Shown: positions 20,473 through 31,436, counted from the stretch's first letter. The stretch: 64,000 nt of DNA from Hydrogenophaga sp. (GCF_011772445.1 NZ_WVZN01000044.1:147846-211845); one strand, 5' to 3'. The notes: generated by a model not told the origin, from the sequence alone. Made by a program: numbers and translations.

Positions 20473-20979
20473 ATGGACAAACAGCTCATCTTCTTCAAGA
20501 CGGAGCAGGGCCGCGAGGCCCTGACCAGCCGCCCTGCCGGCCTCGGCCCGCGCCTGCGGTCCCTGCTGATCATGGTGGACGGCAAGCGCAGCGTGGCCGA
20601 GTTCGACAAGCTGCTGGGGGCCGACGCGGCCCCCTTGCTGGAGCAACTGGCCGCGCAGGGCTGGGTGGAGAGCGACGCGGCGGCGACGGGCGCGGCGCTC
20701 AACGGCGCCGGTGGCGCCGTGGCTGCCGTGCCCGTGCTCACCGACGCCGTGTCCGCCGCGCCGGCATTGCCCTTCGCCGACGCGCGCCGCCTGGTGGTGC
20801 GCTTCGTCAACGACCAGCTCGGCCCCATGGGCGAGTCGCTGGCCATGCGCATCGAGGGCTGCAAGACGCCGGCCGATCTGCAGGCCATCCTGCCGCGCGT
20901 GCGCGACGGCCTGCTGAACTTCAAGAACGCCGCGACGGTGGCGCAGTTCGATCAGGACGTGGCCTCGCGCCTGCCCTGA
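20473..20979 (+). CDS. Hypothetical protein
   Basis: ATG ORF MDKQLIFFKTEQGREALTSRPAGLGPRLRSLLIMVDGKRS...; coding-like composition between paaK and a convergent peptidase gene. Confidence 0.65.
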   Translation: MDKQLIFFKTEQGREALTSRPAGLGPRLRSLLIMVDGKRSVAEFDKLLGADAAPLLEQLAAQGWVESDAAATGAALNGAGGAVAAVPVLTDAVSAAPALPFADARRLVVRFVNDQLGPMGESLAMRIEGCKTPADLQAILPRVRDGLLNFKNAATVAQFDQDVASRLP

Positions 20980-20995
20980 GTGGGGCTGGCGGCGC

Positions 20996-22798
20996 TCAGC
21001 CGCCCAGCCAGCCCGCCAGCCGCTGGGCGTCGTCCACGCCCAGGCGCAGGGCCTGTTGCTCGGCGGGCCAGTTCAGCGTCAGGCGCAGCAGCTGCCGGTC
21101 GCGCGAGACCAGGGCCGTGAGCTTCACGCGGTCGCCGCGCAGGGCATCCACGTCGTCCAGGCGGTGCACACGCCAGGCCTCGGCGGGCGCCCCGCGCCGC
21201 GCGGGCGCGAACTCCACGCCCAGCCACTCGTCACCCGCCGCGAAGCCGGCGGCCTCGGCGGCGCCGCCGCGCAGCACGGTCTTGATGGTGAGCGCGCCGC
21301 CCGCTTCGACCAGGCGCAGGCCCAGGCGCTGGGCAAGCGGGGCAGCGTCGTGCTGCACCTTGGCGCCCAGGGCCTTGAGCAGGCGCTCGGCGGGCAGGTC
21401 ATCCGTGCCGTGCACCCAGGCGGCGAGTTCGCCGTCGTAGGCGCGGCCGCCCACGCGGCGCAGCGCCGCGCGCACGTCGCTCTCGCGCATCGGGCCGCCC
21501 TCGCAGCGGCGCCAGAGCTCGCGCATGAGCTCGTCCAGTGAGCCACGGCCCTCGTCGCGCAGCGTGAGGTCCAGGCACAGCGCCACCAGCGCGCCCTTGG
21601 TGTAGTAGCTCACCGTGGCATTGGGCGTGTTCTCGCCGATGCGGTAGTACTTCACCCAGGCGTCGAAGCTGGCCTGGGCCACGCTTTGCAGCAGGCGCCC
21701 GGGCGTCTGGGTCACCTGGTTGATGTTCTTGGCCACGAGCTGCAGGTAGGTGGCGTCGTCGATCAGGCCCGCGCGCCGCAGGAACAGGTCGTCGTAGTAG
21801 CTGGTGAAGCCTTCAAAAAACCACAGCAGCTCGGTGTAGTTCTCCGCGTCATAGCCGTAGCGCGCGAATTCCCTGGGCCGCAGGCGCTTGACGTTCCAGG
21901 TGTGGAAGTACTCGTGGCTGATGAGACCCAGCAGCGTGGTGTAGCCGTCGATGGCCTTGAGCGCGCGGTCCTTGGCGCCGGCACGGGGCAGGTCGCTGCG
22001 CTGGCAGATGAGGGCGGTGCTGTTGCGGTGTTCGAGGCCGCCGTAGCCGTCGCCACTGGCGTGCAGCATGAAGACGTAGCGATCGAAGGGCGGGGCGCCG
22101 TCGCCGTGCCAGAAAGCGATCTGCGCCTCGCAGATGCGGCGCGTGTCCTCGACCAGGCGTTCGGTGTCGGCCCAGCCGCCCGCGCCGGTGAGCACGAAGC
22201 GGTGCGGCACGCCACCGGCCACGAATTCGGTGCTGAAGAAGCGGCCGAGCGTGAAGGGGCAGTCGGCGAGTTCGTCGTAGTCGGCGGCGAGGTAGTCGCC
22301 AAAGCCATCGTCGTCCGTGCGAGTGGCGCCCAGGCCGCTGGCGGCTTGCCAGCCTTCGGGCGCGGCCCCGCGTTCGAGCGCGAGCGCGTGCGGCTGGTCC
22401 TCGAATCCGAGGGCGCGCAGGCAGGTGCTGGTGGCGTTGAAGAAGCCGCGCGTGGCGTCCAGGTAGGCGGTGCGCACCGAGGCGTCGAAGGCGTAGACCT
22501 GGTAGCGAAGTTCCAGCGGCTGGCCGGCGGCGCAGTCGGCCTGCCAGCGGTGTTTGTCGAGCTGTTTGAGGGCCACCGCCTGGCCGTCCTGGTGCGCGCT
22601 CAGGTCCTGCAGGTGCTGGGAGAACTCGCGCACCAGGTAGCTGCCGGGAATCCACACCGGCAAAGCGAAGCGCTGTCCGGCGGCGGGCCGGTCGACGGTG
22701 AGCGTGACCGCGAGCAGGTGGCTGTGCGGGTTCTCCACCGCGATGCGGTAGTGAACGGCGGCGGCCGCGCGGCGCGGGGAACGGCGCCCTTGGCTCAT
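20996..22798 (-). CDS. Peptidase M61 family (glycyl aminopeptidase-like) with PDZ domain
   Basis: HEYFHTWNVKRLRP zinc motif, YDAENYTELLWFFEGFTSYYDDL, C-terminal PDZ-like region. Confidence 0.92.
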   Translation of the reverse strand: MSQGRRSPRRAAAAVHYRIAVENPHSHLLAVTLTVDRPAAGQRFALPVWIPGSYLVREFSQHLQDLSAHQDGQAVALKQLDKHRWQADCAAGQPLELRYQVYAFDASVRTAYLDATRGFFNATSTCLRALGFEDQPHALALERGAAPEGWQAASGLGATRTDDDGFGDYLAADYDELADCPFTLGRFFSTEFVAGGVPHRFVLTGAGGWADTERLVEDTRRICEAQIAFWHGDGAPPFDRYVFMLHASGDGYGGLEHRNSTALICQRSDLPRAGAKDRALKAIDGYTTLLGLISHEYFHTWNVKRLRPREFARYGYDAENYTELLWFFEGFTSYYDDLFLRRAGLIDDATYLQLVAKNINQVTQTPGRLLQSVAQASFDAWVKYYRIGENTPNATVSYYTKGALVALCLDLTLRDEGRGSLDELMRELWRRCEGGPMRESDVRAALRRVGGRAYDGELAAWVHGTDDLPAERLLKALGAKVQHDAAPLAQRLGLRLVEAGGALTIKTVLRGGAAEAAGFAAGDEWLGVEFAPARRGAPAEAWRVHRLDDVDALRGDRVKLTALVSRDRQLLRLTLNWPAEQQALRLGVDDAQRLAGWLGG

Positions 22799-23514
22799 TT
22801 GGCCTTGGCGCTCTTGAGCAGGGTCTCGAGGCGCTCGGCGTCGATGGCACCCGGCACGCGCGTGCCGTCGACGAAGAAGATGGTGGGCGTACCGTTGATG
22901 CGCAGCTCGCGCCCAAGGGCGACGTTGCGCTCCACGGCGGCGGTGTCGCAGCTGGCGCCGGGAATGGCGGTGCCGCGCAGCATCCAGTCGAGGTAGGTCT
23001 TGCCCTTGTCCTTGGCGCACCAGAGCGACTGGGCCTTCTTCACCGAATCGGGGCCGAGGATGGGGTACATGAACACGTGGATGGTCACGTCCTCGACGTC
23101 GGCCAGCGTCTTCTCCAGCCGCTTGCAGTAGCCGCAGTTGGGGTCGCTGAAGACGGCGATCTGGCGCGTGCCCTTGCCGTGCACCACCTTGAACGAATCC
23201 TTCAGCGGCAGGCTGGAGAAATCGACCGCGCTGAGTTTTTGCGTGCGCTGTTCGGTCAGGTCCACGCGGTTGCGGGTGTCGAAGATCGAGCCCTGCATCA
23301 GGTAGTTGCCCTCGCTGTCCGAGTAGAGGAGTTCGGAGCGGTTGATGCGGATTTCCCAGACGCCGGGGAAGGGCGTCTTGCTCACTTCTTCAATGGGCGG
23401 CAGGTTGGGCAGGCGCTCGCTCAGGTTCTTGCGGATGGTGGCTTCGTTGGCCGAGGCGGCGAAGGCCAGGCTGGCGAGCAGCGGCAGGCAGAGGGTCTTG
23501 AACGAGAGTTTCAT
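22795..23514 (-). CDS. dsbC: Thiol:disulfide interchange protein DsbC
   Basis: Signal peptide, thioredoxin-fold FSDPNCGYCKRLEKTL (CGYC), INGTPTIFFVDGTRVPG. Confidence 0.93.
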   Translation of the reverse strand: MKLSFKTLCLPLLASLAFAASANEATIRKNLSERLPNLPPIEEVSKTPFPGVWEIRINRSELLYSDSEGNYLMQGSIFDTRNRVDLTEQRTQKLSAVDFSSLPLKDSFKVVHGKGTRQIAVFSDPNCGYCKRLEKTLADVEDVTIHVFMYPILGPDSVKKAQSLWCAKDKGKTYLDWMLRGTAIPGASCDTAAVERNVALGRELRINGTPTIFFVDGTRVPGAIDAERLETLLKSAKAK

Positions 23515-23555
23515 GAAAGGGCCTCGGGGGAAACCGTGTGGGTGGGGCTGGCAGT

Positions 23556-24692
23556 TCAGAGCGACAGGCCCATGGCCTGGCGCGCGAACCAGCGCTTGAG
23601 CGGGCCGCTGCGGTGAAAGCCTGCGAGCCCGCGGTTGCGCAGCAACTGCACGCGCGGGTCGCTCAAGCCGAACAGCGAAAACAGGCCGTCGGTGACGAGC
23701 GACATGGCCTGGACATCGGCTGAGCGGGCGCGTTCGTAACGTCTGAGCAGTTTGGCGTCGCCGAGTTCTCGCCAGTACTCGCGGGCGTGCAGCACGCGGG
23801 CCAGTTCGGCGGCATCGGCCAGGCCCAGGTTCAAGCCCTGGCCGGCCAGCGGGTGCACGGCGTGGGCGGCGTCGCCGGCCAGGGCCACCGCGCCCTGCGG
23901 CGTGTGGGTGAACCAGCGCTGCGCGCGCGACAGTTGCAGCGGCCAGGCCTGCGGGGGCGCCAGCGGCGTGAGGGTGCCCAGGGCCCGGGCACAACGCGCC
24001 TGCACGGCCTCGGCGAAGGCCGCGGGCTCGGCCTTGAGCCATTCGTCGGCCTGCTGGGCCGGCAGCGACCACACCAGGGCGAGTTCGTGCCCATGGGCGC
24101 CGCCCATGGGCAGCAGGGCCAGCACCTCGCCGTGGGCGAACCACTGGCGCGCCACGCCGCCGTGTGGCTGTTCGGCGCGCAGCCGCGCGGCCAGGGCCTT
24201 GTGGGGGTAGGCGTGGGTGTCGTAGTCGATGCCCAGGGCCTGCCGGGTAGCGCTGTGGCGGCCCTCGCACACCACGGTCAGGCGGGCGGGCGGGGCCTCG
24301 GTGACCCGTTCGACGCCGGCGGCGAAGCCCACTGCGTCGGCCAGGCGTTGCTCCAGCGCGGGCACGTCCACGATCCAGGCGAGGGCCTCGGTGCCCAGCT
24401 CGCCGGCATCGAAGCCCAACTGCCCGCCATCGTCGCCCCAGACCTGCATGGCGCGCACCGGCGTCACGGCGCCGGGCACGGCGTCGGGCCAGGCGCGCAG
24501 GGACACCAGGAGGTCGCGCGAGGCCTTGTTCAAGGCGTAGGCGCGCACGTCGTGGGCGCGCGGGGAGGATTCGGGGGCCGCCAGGGCCACGCGCAGGCGG
24601 TCTTGCGCGAGCAGCAGGGCCAGCGCCTGGCCCACCACGCCGGCGCCGCGGATGGCCACGTCGGCGCGTCGGGGGGAGGATGAACTGGACAT
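23556..24692 (-). CDS. FAD-dependent ubiquinone biosynthesis hydroxylase (UbiH/UbiF/VisC family)
   Basis: GxGxxG-like AIRGAGVVGQALALLLAQ, GDAAHAVHPLAGQGLNLGLADAAELARVL. Confidence 0.88.
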   Translation of the reverse strand: MSSSSSPRRADVAIRGAGVVGQALALLLAQDRLRVALAAPESSPRAHDVRAYALNKASRDLLVSLRAWPDAVPGAVTPVRAMQVWGDDGGQLGFDAGELGTEALAWIVDVPALEQRLADAVGFAAGVERVTEAPPARLTVVCEGRHSATRQALGIDYDTHAYPHKALAARLRAEQPHGGVARQWFAHGEVLALLPMGGAHGHELALVWSLPAQQADEWLKAEPAAFAEAVQARCARALGTLTPLAPPQAWPLQLSRAQRWFTHTPQGAVALAGDAAHAVHPLAGQGLNLGLADAAELARVLHAREYWRELGDAKLLRRYERARSADVQAMSLVTDGLFSLFGLSDPRVQLLRNRGLAGFHRSGPLKRWFARQAMGLSL

Positions 24693-24768
24693 GGCGGGAT
24701 TCTAGGAGCGCGGCACAATCCGGCGTTTTGCTGATACCCATACCCCGCATTCACCTACGCATCCCACC

Positions 24769-25653
24769 ATGAGCGACAACAACGACGTGCAGGCCACCAT
24801 CGAGCAACTGTGGATCTATCCCGTCAAGTCCTGCGCAGGGGTGCGTCTGGAGGAGGCCGAACTGACCGACACCGGCCTGCTCTACGACCGGGCCTGGATG
24901 GTGGTCGACGAACGGGGCGAGTTCGTGACGCAGCGCGAGTTGCCGCGCATGGCGCTGATCCAGCCCAGCTTCAAGATGGGGCAATTGGTGCTGCGCGCGC
25001 CGGGCATGCTTTCGCTGCACCTGGCCCTGGACGCGGCCGAGGACCCGGCCACCGTGCGCGTGTGGAACGACACCGTCGAGGCTTACGACATGGGCGACAT
25101 CGCGGCGCAGTGGTTCAGCGATTTCCTCGGGCCGGACGCGCCGGAATCGCTCAAGCGCCTGCGCCTGGCGCGCTTCGATCCCGAGGTGCGCCGCCCCAGC
25201 GACCCGAAGTGGACCGGTGGCCGCGAGGCCGGCACCCAGTTCGCCGACGGCTTCGCGGTGTTGCTGACCAGCGCGGCCTCGCTCGATGAGCTCAACGCCC
25301 GCCTGGTGGGCGATGGTCACGCGCCTGTGGACCAGCGCCGCGTGCGACCGAACATCGTGCTCGGCGGCCTGCAGTCGCACGACGAGGACCGCGTGGGCGC
25401 GCTGACCATCACCACCGACGACGGCCCGGCCGTGATCGAACCGGTGAAACCTTGCGCGCGCTGCTCGATTCCCGACGTAGACCCCGATTCCGCGCTGCCC
25501 GGCCACGTGGTGGGCGACACGCTGCGCGGCTACCGCGCGGATGCGCGCGTGGGTGGCGCCATCACCTTCGGCATGAACGCCATCGTGCTGGAGGGCGACG
25601 GCCGCACGCTGCGCGTGGGGCAGCGCGTCAGCGCGGACTGGCGCTTCGATTGA
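24769..25653 (+). CDS. MOSC domain protein with N-terminal MOSC beta-barrel
   Basis: LWIYPVKSCAGVRLEEAELTDTGLLYDRAWMVVDERG...PCARCSIPDVDP...LRGYR. Confidence 0.93.
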   Translation: MSDNNDVQATIEQLWIYPVKSCAGVRLEEAELTDTGLLYDRAWMVVDERGEFVTQRELPRMALIQPSFKMGQLVLRAPGMLSLHLALDAAEDPATVRVWNDTVEAYDMGDIAAQWFSDFLGPDAPESLKRLRLARFDPEVRRPSDPKWTGGREAGTQFADGFAVLLTSAASLDELNARLVGDGHAPVDQRRVRPNIVLGGLQSHDEDRVGALTITTDDGPAVIEPVKPCARCSIPDVDPDSALPGHVVGDTLRGYRADARVGGAITFGMNAIVLEGDGRTLRVGQRVSADWRFD

Positions 25654-26551
25654 GGCCGGCGGGCGCTGCGGCGCCGAACTGCGCGCGAAACTGAGCCGGC
25701 GTGAGGCCGGTGTGGGCGCGGAACTGTCGGGTGAAGTGCGGCTGGTCGGCAAATCCGCTGAGGTAGCCCACCTCGGCAAGCGAGGCCGTGCTGGCGGCGA
25801 GATGGTGCGCCGAATGGTTCAGGCGCGCCTGCGCGAGCAGGCCGCTGAAGTGCCCGCCCTGCCCGGCGAGCCGGCGCTGCAGGGTGCGCGGACTCAGGCC
25901 CATGGCCTGCGCCAGGCGCGCGAGTGTCCAGCCGCGCGCGGGGTCGGCTTGCAGCAGCGCGAGCGGGGTGGGCGCGTCGTCCACCGGCGTGGGGGCAATC
26001 GTGCCGCTCCATTGCCATTCCCAGGCGTGCAAGCGCGACGGCCATCGCGCCGTGGCGCGCCAGCCCTCGTCGAACAGCCAGGCCCGCGTGCCGCACGGCC
26101 GCGCGCGCAGACCCGACATGCCCAGCCGCTGCGTCAGCGCCAGCAGCAGGCCGACGACCAGCAGGTCCTCGGCGTCGGTGGGCGGTGCCGCGCGGCGCAG
26201 CGAGAGGTGGCGCAGACTCAGCGCCGCCGGGCCGGTGGCGCGCCCCTCGACGCGGTGGCGCGAGTGCACGAAGCGCTCCAGCCGCTGCCAGCGTTCCAGC
26301 AGATCGAAGGGGTCGCGCGCGGGGGCGAAGGCGGTCAGCAGGGGGTCGTCCGGCAGGTCGTGCACCGCCTCGCCCAGGCGCGCGACGACGCCGGGGCCGT
26401 GGGTCTGCCACAGGGCTTGCAGGTGCGCGCGCTTGTCGGGCAGCGCCACGCGGCCCAGGTGGGTGGGCGCGGCAGGGGGTGGCGCGATGCCCTGGCGGCG
26501 CAGGCCCTGCTGCACCACTCGCATCATCGCGGCCGGCGCGAAATCGTCCAT
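25628..26551 (-). CDS. AraC family transcriptional regulator
   Basis: C-terminal HTH: TLARLAQAMGLSPRTLQRRLAGQGGHFSGLL...LAEVGYLSGFADQPHFTRQFRAHTGLTPAQFR. Confidence 0.9.
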   Translation of the reverse strand: MDDFAPAAMMRVVQQGLRRQGIAPPPAAPTHLGRVALPDKRAHLQALWQTHGPGVVARLGEAVHDLPDDPLLTAFAPARDPFDLLERWQRLERFVHSRHRVEGRATGPAALSLRHLSLRRAAPPTDAEDLLVVGLLLALTQRLGMSGLRARPCGTRAWLFDEGWRATARWPSRLHAWEWQWSGTIAPTPVDDAPTPLALLQADPARGWTLARLAQAMGLSPRTLQRRLAGQGGHFSGLLAQARLNHSAHHLAASTASLAEVGYLSGFADQPHFTRQFRAHTGLTPAQFRAQFGAAAPAGLNRSASPR

Positions 26552-26555
26552 GGCC

Positions 26556-28613
26556 TCAAGTCTGCGCCAGAACCGCCGGGTCGATGGGAAAGCGCGTGAC
26601 CCGGTGTCCGGTGGCCGCGCGCACGGCGTTGGCGATCGCCGCCGCCGCGGCGACGATGACCGTCTCGCCGGCACCGCCCGGCGCCTCGCCTTCGTCGATC
26701 AGCACCACCGCCAGGGGAGGCAGGTCGGTCATGCGCGGGATGGGTGCGCTGGCAAAGCTGTCGCTGCCCACGCCATCGGCCGCAACCACGAGCGCGTCGC
26801 TCAGGGCCATGCCCAGGCCCCACACCAGGTTGCCTTCGCACTGGGCGCGCACGGTGTCGGGGTCGATGAGGTGGCCGCAGTCGTGCGCGCAGCCCAGGCG
26901 CGTGACGCGCACGCTGCCATCGAGCGCCACCTGAACGTCGGCTACCACGGCCGCGTGGCTGAGCTGCTTGTAGGTGCCGCAGGCCACGCCGCGTCCACTG
27001 CGCGTGGCGGTCGGCGCGGCGGGCGCGTCTGCCACGGCGGCGCGAAGCGCGCGCGCCAGGCGCGGCTCGGTGATGTGGGCCAGGCGGAAGTCGACCGGGT
27101 CCAGCCCGGCGGCGCGCGCGCACTCGTCGATGGCGGATTCGATGGCCAGGCCGTTCGGCCCCGCGCCCAGCCCGCGCCAGGGGCCGGTGAACACCGGCAG
27201 GCGGGCCAATGCGAAGCGCACGTCGGCGTTCGGCACGCGGTAGGGCAGCGCGGCACCGCGCGCCACCCCGGGGTCGCCGGCCACGGTGTCGGTGATGCGC
27301 TGCAGCCAGGCCGGTACGCCGGCCGAGGTGAAGAGGATGTGGCTGCTGGCGAAGTGGTGCTGCCAGTCGACCAGCCGGCCTTCGCGCAGTCGCGCGCGCA
27401 GGCGGTGGCTGGAGGGCGGGCGATGGAAGCCCTGGCGGAACTCCTGGGCGCGGGTCCATTGCACTTTCACGGGCGCGTGCACGGATTCGCACAGCAGAGC
27501 GGCCTCGAGCTCCACGGTGCAGATCGTCTTGCCGCCGAAGGCGCCACCGACGCGGCAGGGGTGCACGCGCACGCGATCCGCGTCGAGTCCCAGGGTCTTG
27601 CTCACCACGTCGCGCTGGTACCAGGCGTCCTGCGAGCCGACCCAGAGGTCGAGCGCGCCGTCGGTGCCCGGCACGGCCACCGCCGCGCGGGGTTCGATGG
27701 CCGCGTGGGCTGCGAAGGGAATGTCGATGCGCAGATCGACGTCCCAGGCGGGACCATCGTCCACACGGCCTTCGTCAAGCACCTCGTGCGGTGGGCGACC
27801 ACGCGCGCGGTGCGCATCGATGTCGAGCAGGCGCGCGACCGTGGTGTCGTCCCGGCCGCCGCTGTCGCACAGCCAGCGCACGGCCAAGGCGGCCTCGATA
27901 CGGTCGAGCGCGCCCGGCGTGCGCGCCACGATGCCCAGGCCGTCGGCCTGCGCCTGCCGCAGGCGCTTGTCGCGCACCAGGGCCACGAAGCCGGGCTCCG
28001 CCCGCGCGGCGGCCTCGTTCCAGGCCAGCGGCTGCGACGGCAGCTCGGGCGAAGTCGGCGCGCGCAGCACGCGGCCGAACAGCAGGCCGGCGGGCCGAAT
28101 GTCCGCCACGTACAGCGGGGCACCGGTGACGATCTCGTGCCCGTGGACCAGCGGCAGGGGCGCGCGCGCTGGGGGGCGGCGGCGGAATGCGCGCAGGGAG
28201 GAGGCCGGCAGCGGCTCGGCGGAGAACCGCCCGTCGGTGTCGCCGCGCGCCAGGGCGTCCCGCAGCGTGGCGCAGGCCTGGGCCAGGGGCAGCGCGAAGT
28301 CGCGCACGGATTCGCTGCCCACCGTGGCGCGCACGCGGGCGGTCACCCCGGTGGCAGGCAGGGCGACCGAAACCGCCCGTGCGTCCACGCCCAGCTCGTC
28401 GGCCGCCACCTGGCGCAGCGCCGTCGCAATCTGCTGGCCCATCTCGGCGCGCGGCAACCGCAGCGTGAAGCGCCCCTCCTCGTGGTGGATCCAGCCGAGC
28501 GCGTCCTCATGGCTTGACGTCGGCCGCTTGGGAAATACCGGCAGCGTGCACCCCGGCACGGCGAAGCTCACCGCAAGGCCAGCGCTTGCCGCCAGGAAGC
28601 CACGGCGCTTCAC
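26556..28613 (-). CDS. Xanthine dehydrogenase family molybdopterin-binding subunit (IorB-like)
   Basis: TAT-like N-terminus [72 protein letters not shown] start overlaps upstream stop. Confidence 0.88.
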   Translation of the reverse strand: MKRRGFLAASAGLAVSFAVPGCTLPVFPKRPTSSHEDALGWIHHEEGRFTLRLPRAEMGQQIATALRQVAADELGVDARAVSVALPATGVTARVRATVGSESVRDFALPLAQACATLRDALARGDTDGRFSAEPLPASSLRAFRRRPPARAPLPLVHGHEIVTGAPLYVADIRPAGLLFGRVLRAPTSPELPSQPLAWNEAAARAEPGFVALVRDKRLRQAQADGLGIVARTPGALDRIEAALAVRWLCDSGGRDDTTVARLLDIDAHRARGRPPHEVLDEGRVDDGPAWDVDLRIDIPFAAHAAIEPRAAVAVPGTDGALDLWVGSQDAWYQRDVVSKTLGLDADRVRVHPCRVGGAFGGKTICTVELEAALLCESVHAPVKVQWTRAQEFRQGFHRPPSSHRLRARLREGRLVDWQHHFASSHILFTSAGVPAWLQRITDTVAGDPGVARGAALPYRVPNADVRFALARLPVFTGPWRGLGAGPNGLAIESAIDECARAAGLDPVDFRLAHITEPRLARALRAAVADAPAAPTATRSGRGVACGTYKQLSHAAVVADVQVALDGSVRVTRLGCAHDCGHLIDPDTVRAQCEGNLVWGLGMALSDALVVAADGVGSDSFASAPIPRMTDLPPLAVVLIDEGEAPGGAGETVIVAAAAAIANAVRAATGHRVTRFPIDPAVLAQT

Positions 28614-29083
28614 CGCGCCACCCCGGCCAGCGCACGGGCAGCGCGGTGCACCGCCGCGCGCACGCGCTGCTGCGTGCCGCAGCGGCACAGGTGCCCCGCC
28701 AGCGCGGCGTCGATCTGCGCGTCGCTGGGCGTCGGGTGCTCGTGCAGCAGGGCCGCCGCCGCGACGATCTGGCCGGCCTGGCAGTAGCCGCATTGGGGCA
28801 CGCGCTCGTCGAGCCAGGCATGCTGGACGGGGTGCAGGCCCGTCGCGGCGCTGGCCAGTCCTTCCACGGTGGTGATGCGCCGGCCGGTGACAGCGCTGGC
28901 CGGCAGCAGGCAACTGCGCGCTGGCGCGCCGTCCACCAGCACCGTGCAGGCGCCGCAATGGCCCTGCCCGCAGCCGTGCTTGGTGCCGACGAGGCCCAGG
29001 TGTTCGCGCAGCACCCAGAGCAGGCGCTCGTCGTGCCAGGCGGGCGCGATGGCCTGGCGCTGTCCATTGATGTCGAGTTCCAT
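28610..29083 (-). CDS. (2Fe-2S)-binding subunit of molybdenum hydroxylase (IorA-like)
   Basis: [16 protein letters not shown] and CGYCQAGQI...HLCRCGT two-cluster motifs. Confidence 0.93.
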   Translation of the reverse strand: MELDINGQRQAIAPAWHDERLLWVLREHLGLVGTKHGCGQGHCGACTVLVDGAPARSCLLPASAVTGRRITTVEGLASAATGLHPVQHAWLDERVPQCGYCQAGQIVAAAALLHEHPTPSDAQIDAALAGHLCRCGTQQRVRAAVHRAARALAGVAR

Positions 29084-29209
29084 GGCGGGTCTCCGTATCG
29101 AGGTGCCCGCATGCTGCGCGCCGGCCAGCCGGCCGTCTTGAACGAGCGCGCCACGCGAGGCGAAAACACCCCTGGGCTACACTGCCGGGTTCGTCAAGAG
29201 GTTTCTCCC

Positions 29210-30301
29210 ATGAGCTTGAAATGCGGCATCGTGGGCCTGCCCAACGTGGGCAAGTCCACGCTCTTCAACGCCCTCACCAAGGCCGGCATCGCGGCCGAGA
29301 ACTACCCGTTCTGCACCATCGAGCCCAACACGGGCGTGGTCGAGGTGCCCGACCCGCGCCTGGCGAAGCTGGCCGAGATCGTCAAGCCCGAGCGCATCGT
29401 GCCGGCCATCGTGGAGTTCGTGGACATCGCCGGCCTGGTGGCGGGCGCGAGCAACGGCGAAGGCCTGGGCAACAAGTTCCTGGCGCACATTCGCGAGACC
29501 GACGCCATCGTCCACGTGGTGCGCTGCTTCGAAGACCCGAACGTCATCCACGTAGCCAACAAGGTCGATCCGATCGCCGACATCGAGGTCATCCAGACCG
29601 AGCTCTGCCTGGCCGACCTGGCCTCCGTGGAAAAGGCCTTGCACCGCGTGAGCAAAACCGCGCGCTCGGGCGACAAGGAGTCGATCAAGCAGATGGCCAT
29701 CCTGGAAAAATGCCAGGCCGCGCTCAACGATACCCAGCCGGTGCGCACCATCGATTTCAGCAAGGAGGAGCAGGCGCAGCTCAAGCAGTTCTTCCTGATC
29801 ACGGCCAAGCCTGCGATGTTCGTGGCCAACGTCTCGGAAGACGGTTTCGAGAACAACCCGCTGCTCGATCGCCTCGAGGCATTCGCTGCCAGGCAGAACG
29901 CACCCGTGGTCGCCATCTGCGCCAAGATCGAGGCCGAGCTCTCGGAGATGGACGACGCCGACCGGCTCGAATTCCTCCAGGAACTGGGACAGGAGGAGCC
30001 CGGCCTGAACCGGCTGATCCGTGCCGCCTACCAGTTGCTTGGCCTGCAGACGTACTTCACCGCCGGCGTGAAGGAAGTGCGCGCCTGGACCATTCACGTG
30101 GGTGACACCGGCCCCCAGGCCGCGGGTGTGATCCACACCGACTTCGAGAAGGGCTTCATCCGCGCCCAGACCATCGCCTTCGACGACTACATCGCCCACG
30201 GCGGCGAGCAGGGTGCGAAGGAGGCCGGCAAGATGCGCGCCGAGGGCAAGGACTACGTCGTCAAGGACGGCGACGTCATGAACTTCCTGTTCTCGGGCTG
30301 A
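29210..30301 (+). CDS. ychF: Redox-regulated ATPase YchF (Obg-like GTPase superfamily)
   Basis: [43 protein letters not shown] domain at C-terminus. Confidence 0.97.
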   Translation: MSLKCGIVGLPNVGKSTLFNALTKAGIAAENYPFCTIEPNTGVVEVPDPRLAKLAEIVKPERIVPAIVEFVDIAGLVAGASNGEGLGNKFLAHIRETDAIVHVVRCFEDPNVIHVANKVDPIADIEVIQTELCLADLASVEKALHRVSKTARSGDKESIKQMAILEKCQAALNDTQPVRTIDFSKEEQAQLKQFFLITAKPAMFVANVSEDGFENNPLLDRLEAFAARQNAPVVAICAKIEAELSEMDDADRLEFLQELGQEEPGLNRLIRAAYQLLGLQTYFTAGVKEVRAWTIHVGDTGPQAAGVIHTDFEKGFIRAQTIAFDDYIAHGGEQGAKEAGKMRAEGKDYVVKDGDVMNFLFSG

Positions 30302-30331
30302 GAGGCATCGCCTGCGCGGCGATGCACCAAT

Positions 30332-30364
30332 GACAAGGGCCCTGAAACGGGCCCTTGTTGTTTT
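30332..30364 (+). terminator. Rho-independent terminator after ychF
   Basis: ACAAGGGCCCtgaaacGGGCCCTTGTTGTTTT: 10-bp perfect stem and T-rich tail. Confidence 0.85.
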
Positions 30365-30381
30365 CGCGGGAGCAGCGGCGT

Positions 30382-30744
30382 TCAGCGGTCGTCCGCGCCG
30401 CCCTCGGGATCGTGTCCCGCCGAGCCTGGCGCATCGCGCAGGAAGGCCATCAGCCGGCTCAGTTCCGACTGCAGTTGCGGATCGGCCGCCGCTGCGTCGG
30501 CCAGGTGGCTGCTGCGCATCAGCGCCACCGTGGCGTCGCGCCGCGCCTGGCGGCGGGCCACGTGGTCCAGCAGCCATTCGCGGCGCGCGCTGTCCCTGGG
30601 GTTGGCCGCAGCGGATGGCGCCACGCTCGGGCGGCGGAAGATCAGGTTCCCACTCGCGGGGCCGATGGCAGGCGTTGACGGATCCGCCACTTCATGGGCG
30701 GGCGCTGCGGTCGCGTCGTCGGAAGCGGACGTGTTGGTGGACAT
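30382..30744 (-). CDS. Hypothetical small hydrophilic protein
   Basis: ATG ORF MSTNTSASDDATAAPAHEVADP...LFLRDAP-type C-terminal helix; co-directional with the CesT-like ORF. Confidence 0.55.
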   Translation of the reverse strand: MSTNTSASDDATAAPAHEVADPSTPAIGPASGNLIFRRPSVAPSAAANPRDSARREWLLDHVARRQARRDATVALMRSSHLADAAAADPQLQSELSRLMAFLRDAPGSAGHDPEGGADDR

Positions 30745-30790
30745 GCGGGGCCTCAAAAAGGGATGAGTGGACGTGAGCATCAGGCACGAC

Positions 30791-31267
30791 TCAGGCGCGC
30801 GTCAACATGGCGCTCGGTACCTTGGGCGCTTCGCCGTTGGACGAGTCCGCGCCCTCGATGTACATGGTCCACAGCAGGCGCAGGCCTTCCAGCCGCAGCA
30901 ATTCGTTGGCCAGCACGATGTGCCGGTTCGACTCGTCTTCCAGGAACACGTCGTTGATCAACATCAGGGTCTCGTCCTCGTCGTCCTTGGCCAGACGCAT
31001 GCTGCCCAGTTCGCCCCACAGCAGGTTGAAGGTCAGCGCGGCCGAATGAACCTTCGGCCGAGCCGCTTCGGAGGGTTCGCCCAATGCCGTGGTGAGCACC
31101 AGGCGCGTGGGGTGCTGCGCCCACTCCACCACGCACTCGCCGCCGGTTTCCAGGTGCACCAGCCAGGTGGCTTCACGCAGTTCGACCACGGCCTCGACGG
31201 CCTCGCTGTGTTCGGCCGCGGCCACCAGGCAGGCGGCGGCGTCTTCGGGAGTGCGGAGTTCGGTCAT
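30791..31267 (-). CDS. Putative type III secretion chaperone, CesT-like
   Basis: Small acidic protein, ALTFNLLWGELGSMRLAKDDEDETLMLINDVFLED... resembling CesT-family layout; pattern recognition only. Confidence 0.55.
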   Translation of the reverse strand: MTELRTPEDAAACLVAAAEHSEAVEAVVELREATWLVHLETGGECVVEWAQHPTRLVLTTALGEPSEAARPKVHSAALTFNLLWGELGSMRLAKDDEDETLMLINDVFLEDESNRHIVLANELLRLEGLRLLWTMYIEGADSSNGEAPKVPSAMLTRA

Positions 31268-31436
31268 GGGGCCTCGGCGGACGGTGGCTGGGGATGTGCT
31301 GGCTTGAGTGGCGGAACGGGCCGATCGGTTCGAAACGTCCTGAGGCTAGATCGATTGACCGATGCCGGCGTCAGGGATGAAGCCTGTCGTGCGATCGGAT
31401 GGGCAGACAACTTGCAGTGGGCCTGCAAATGACAAA

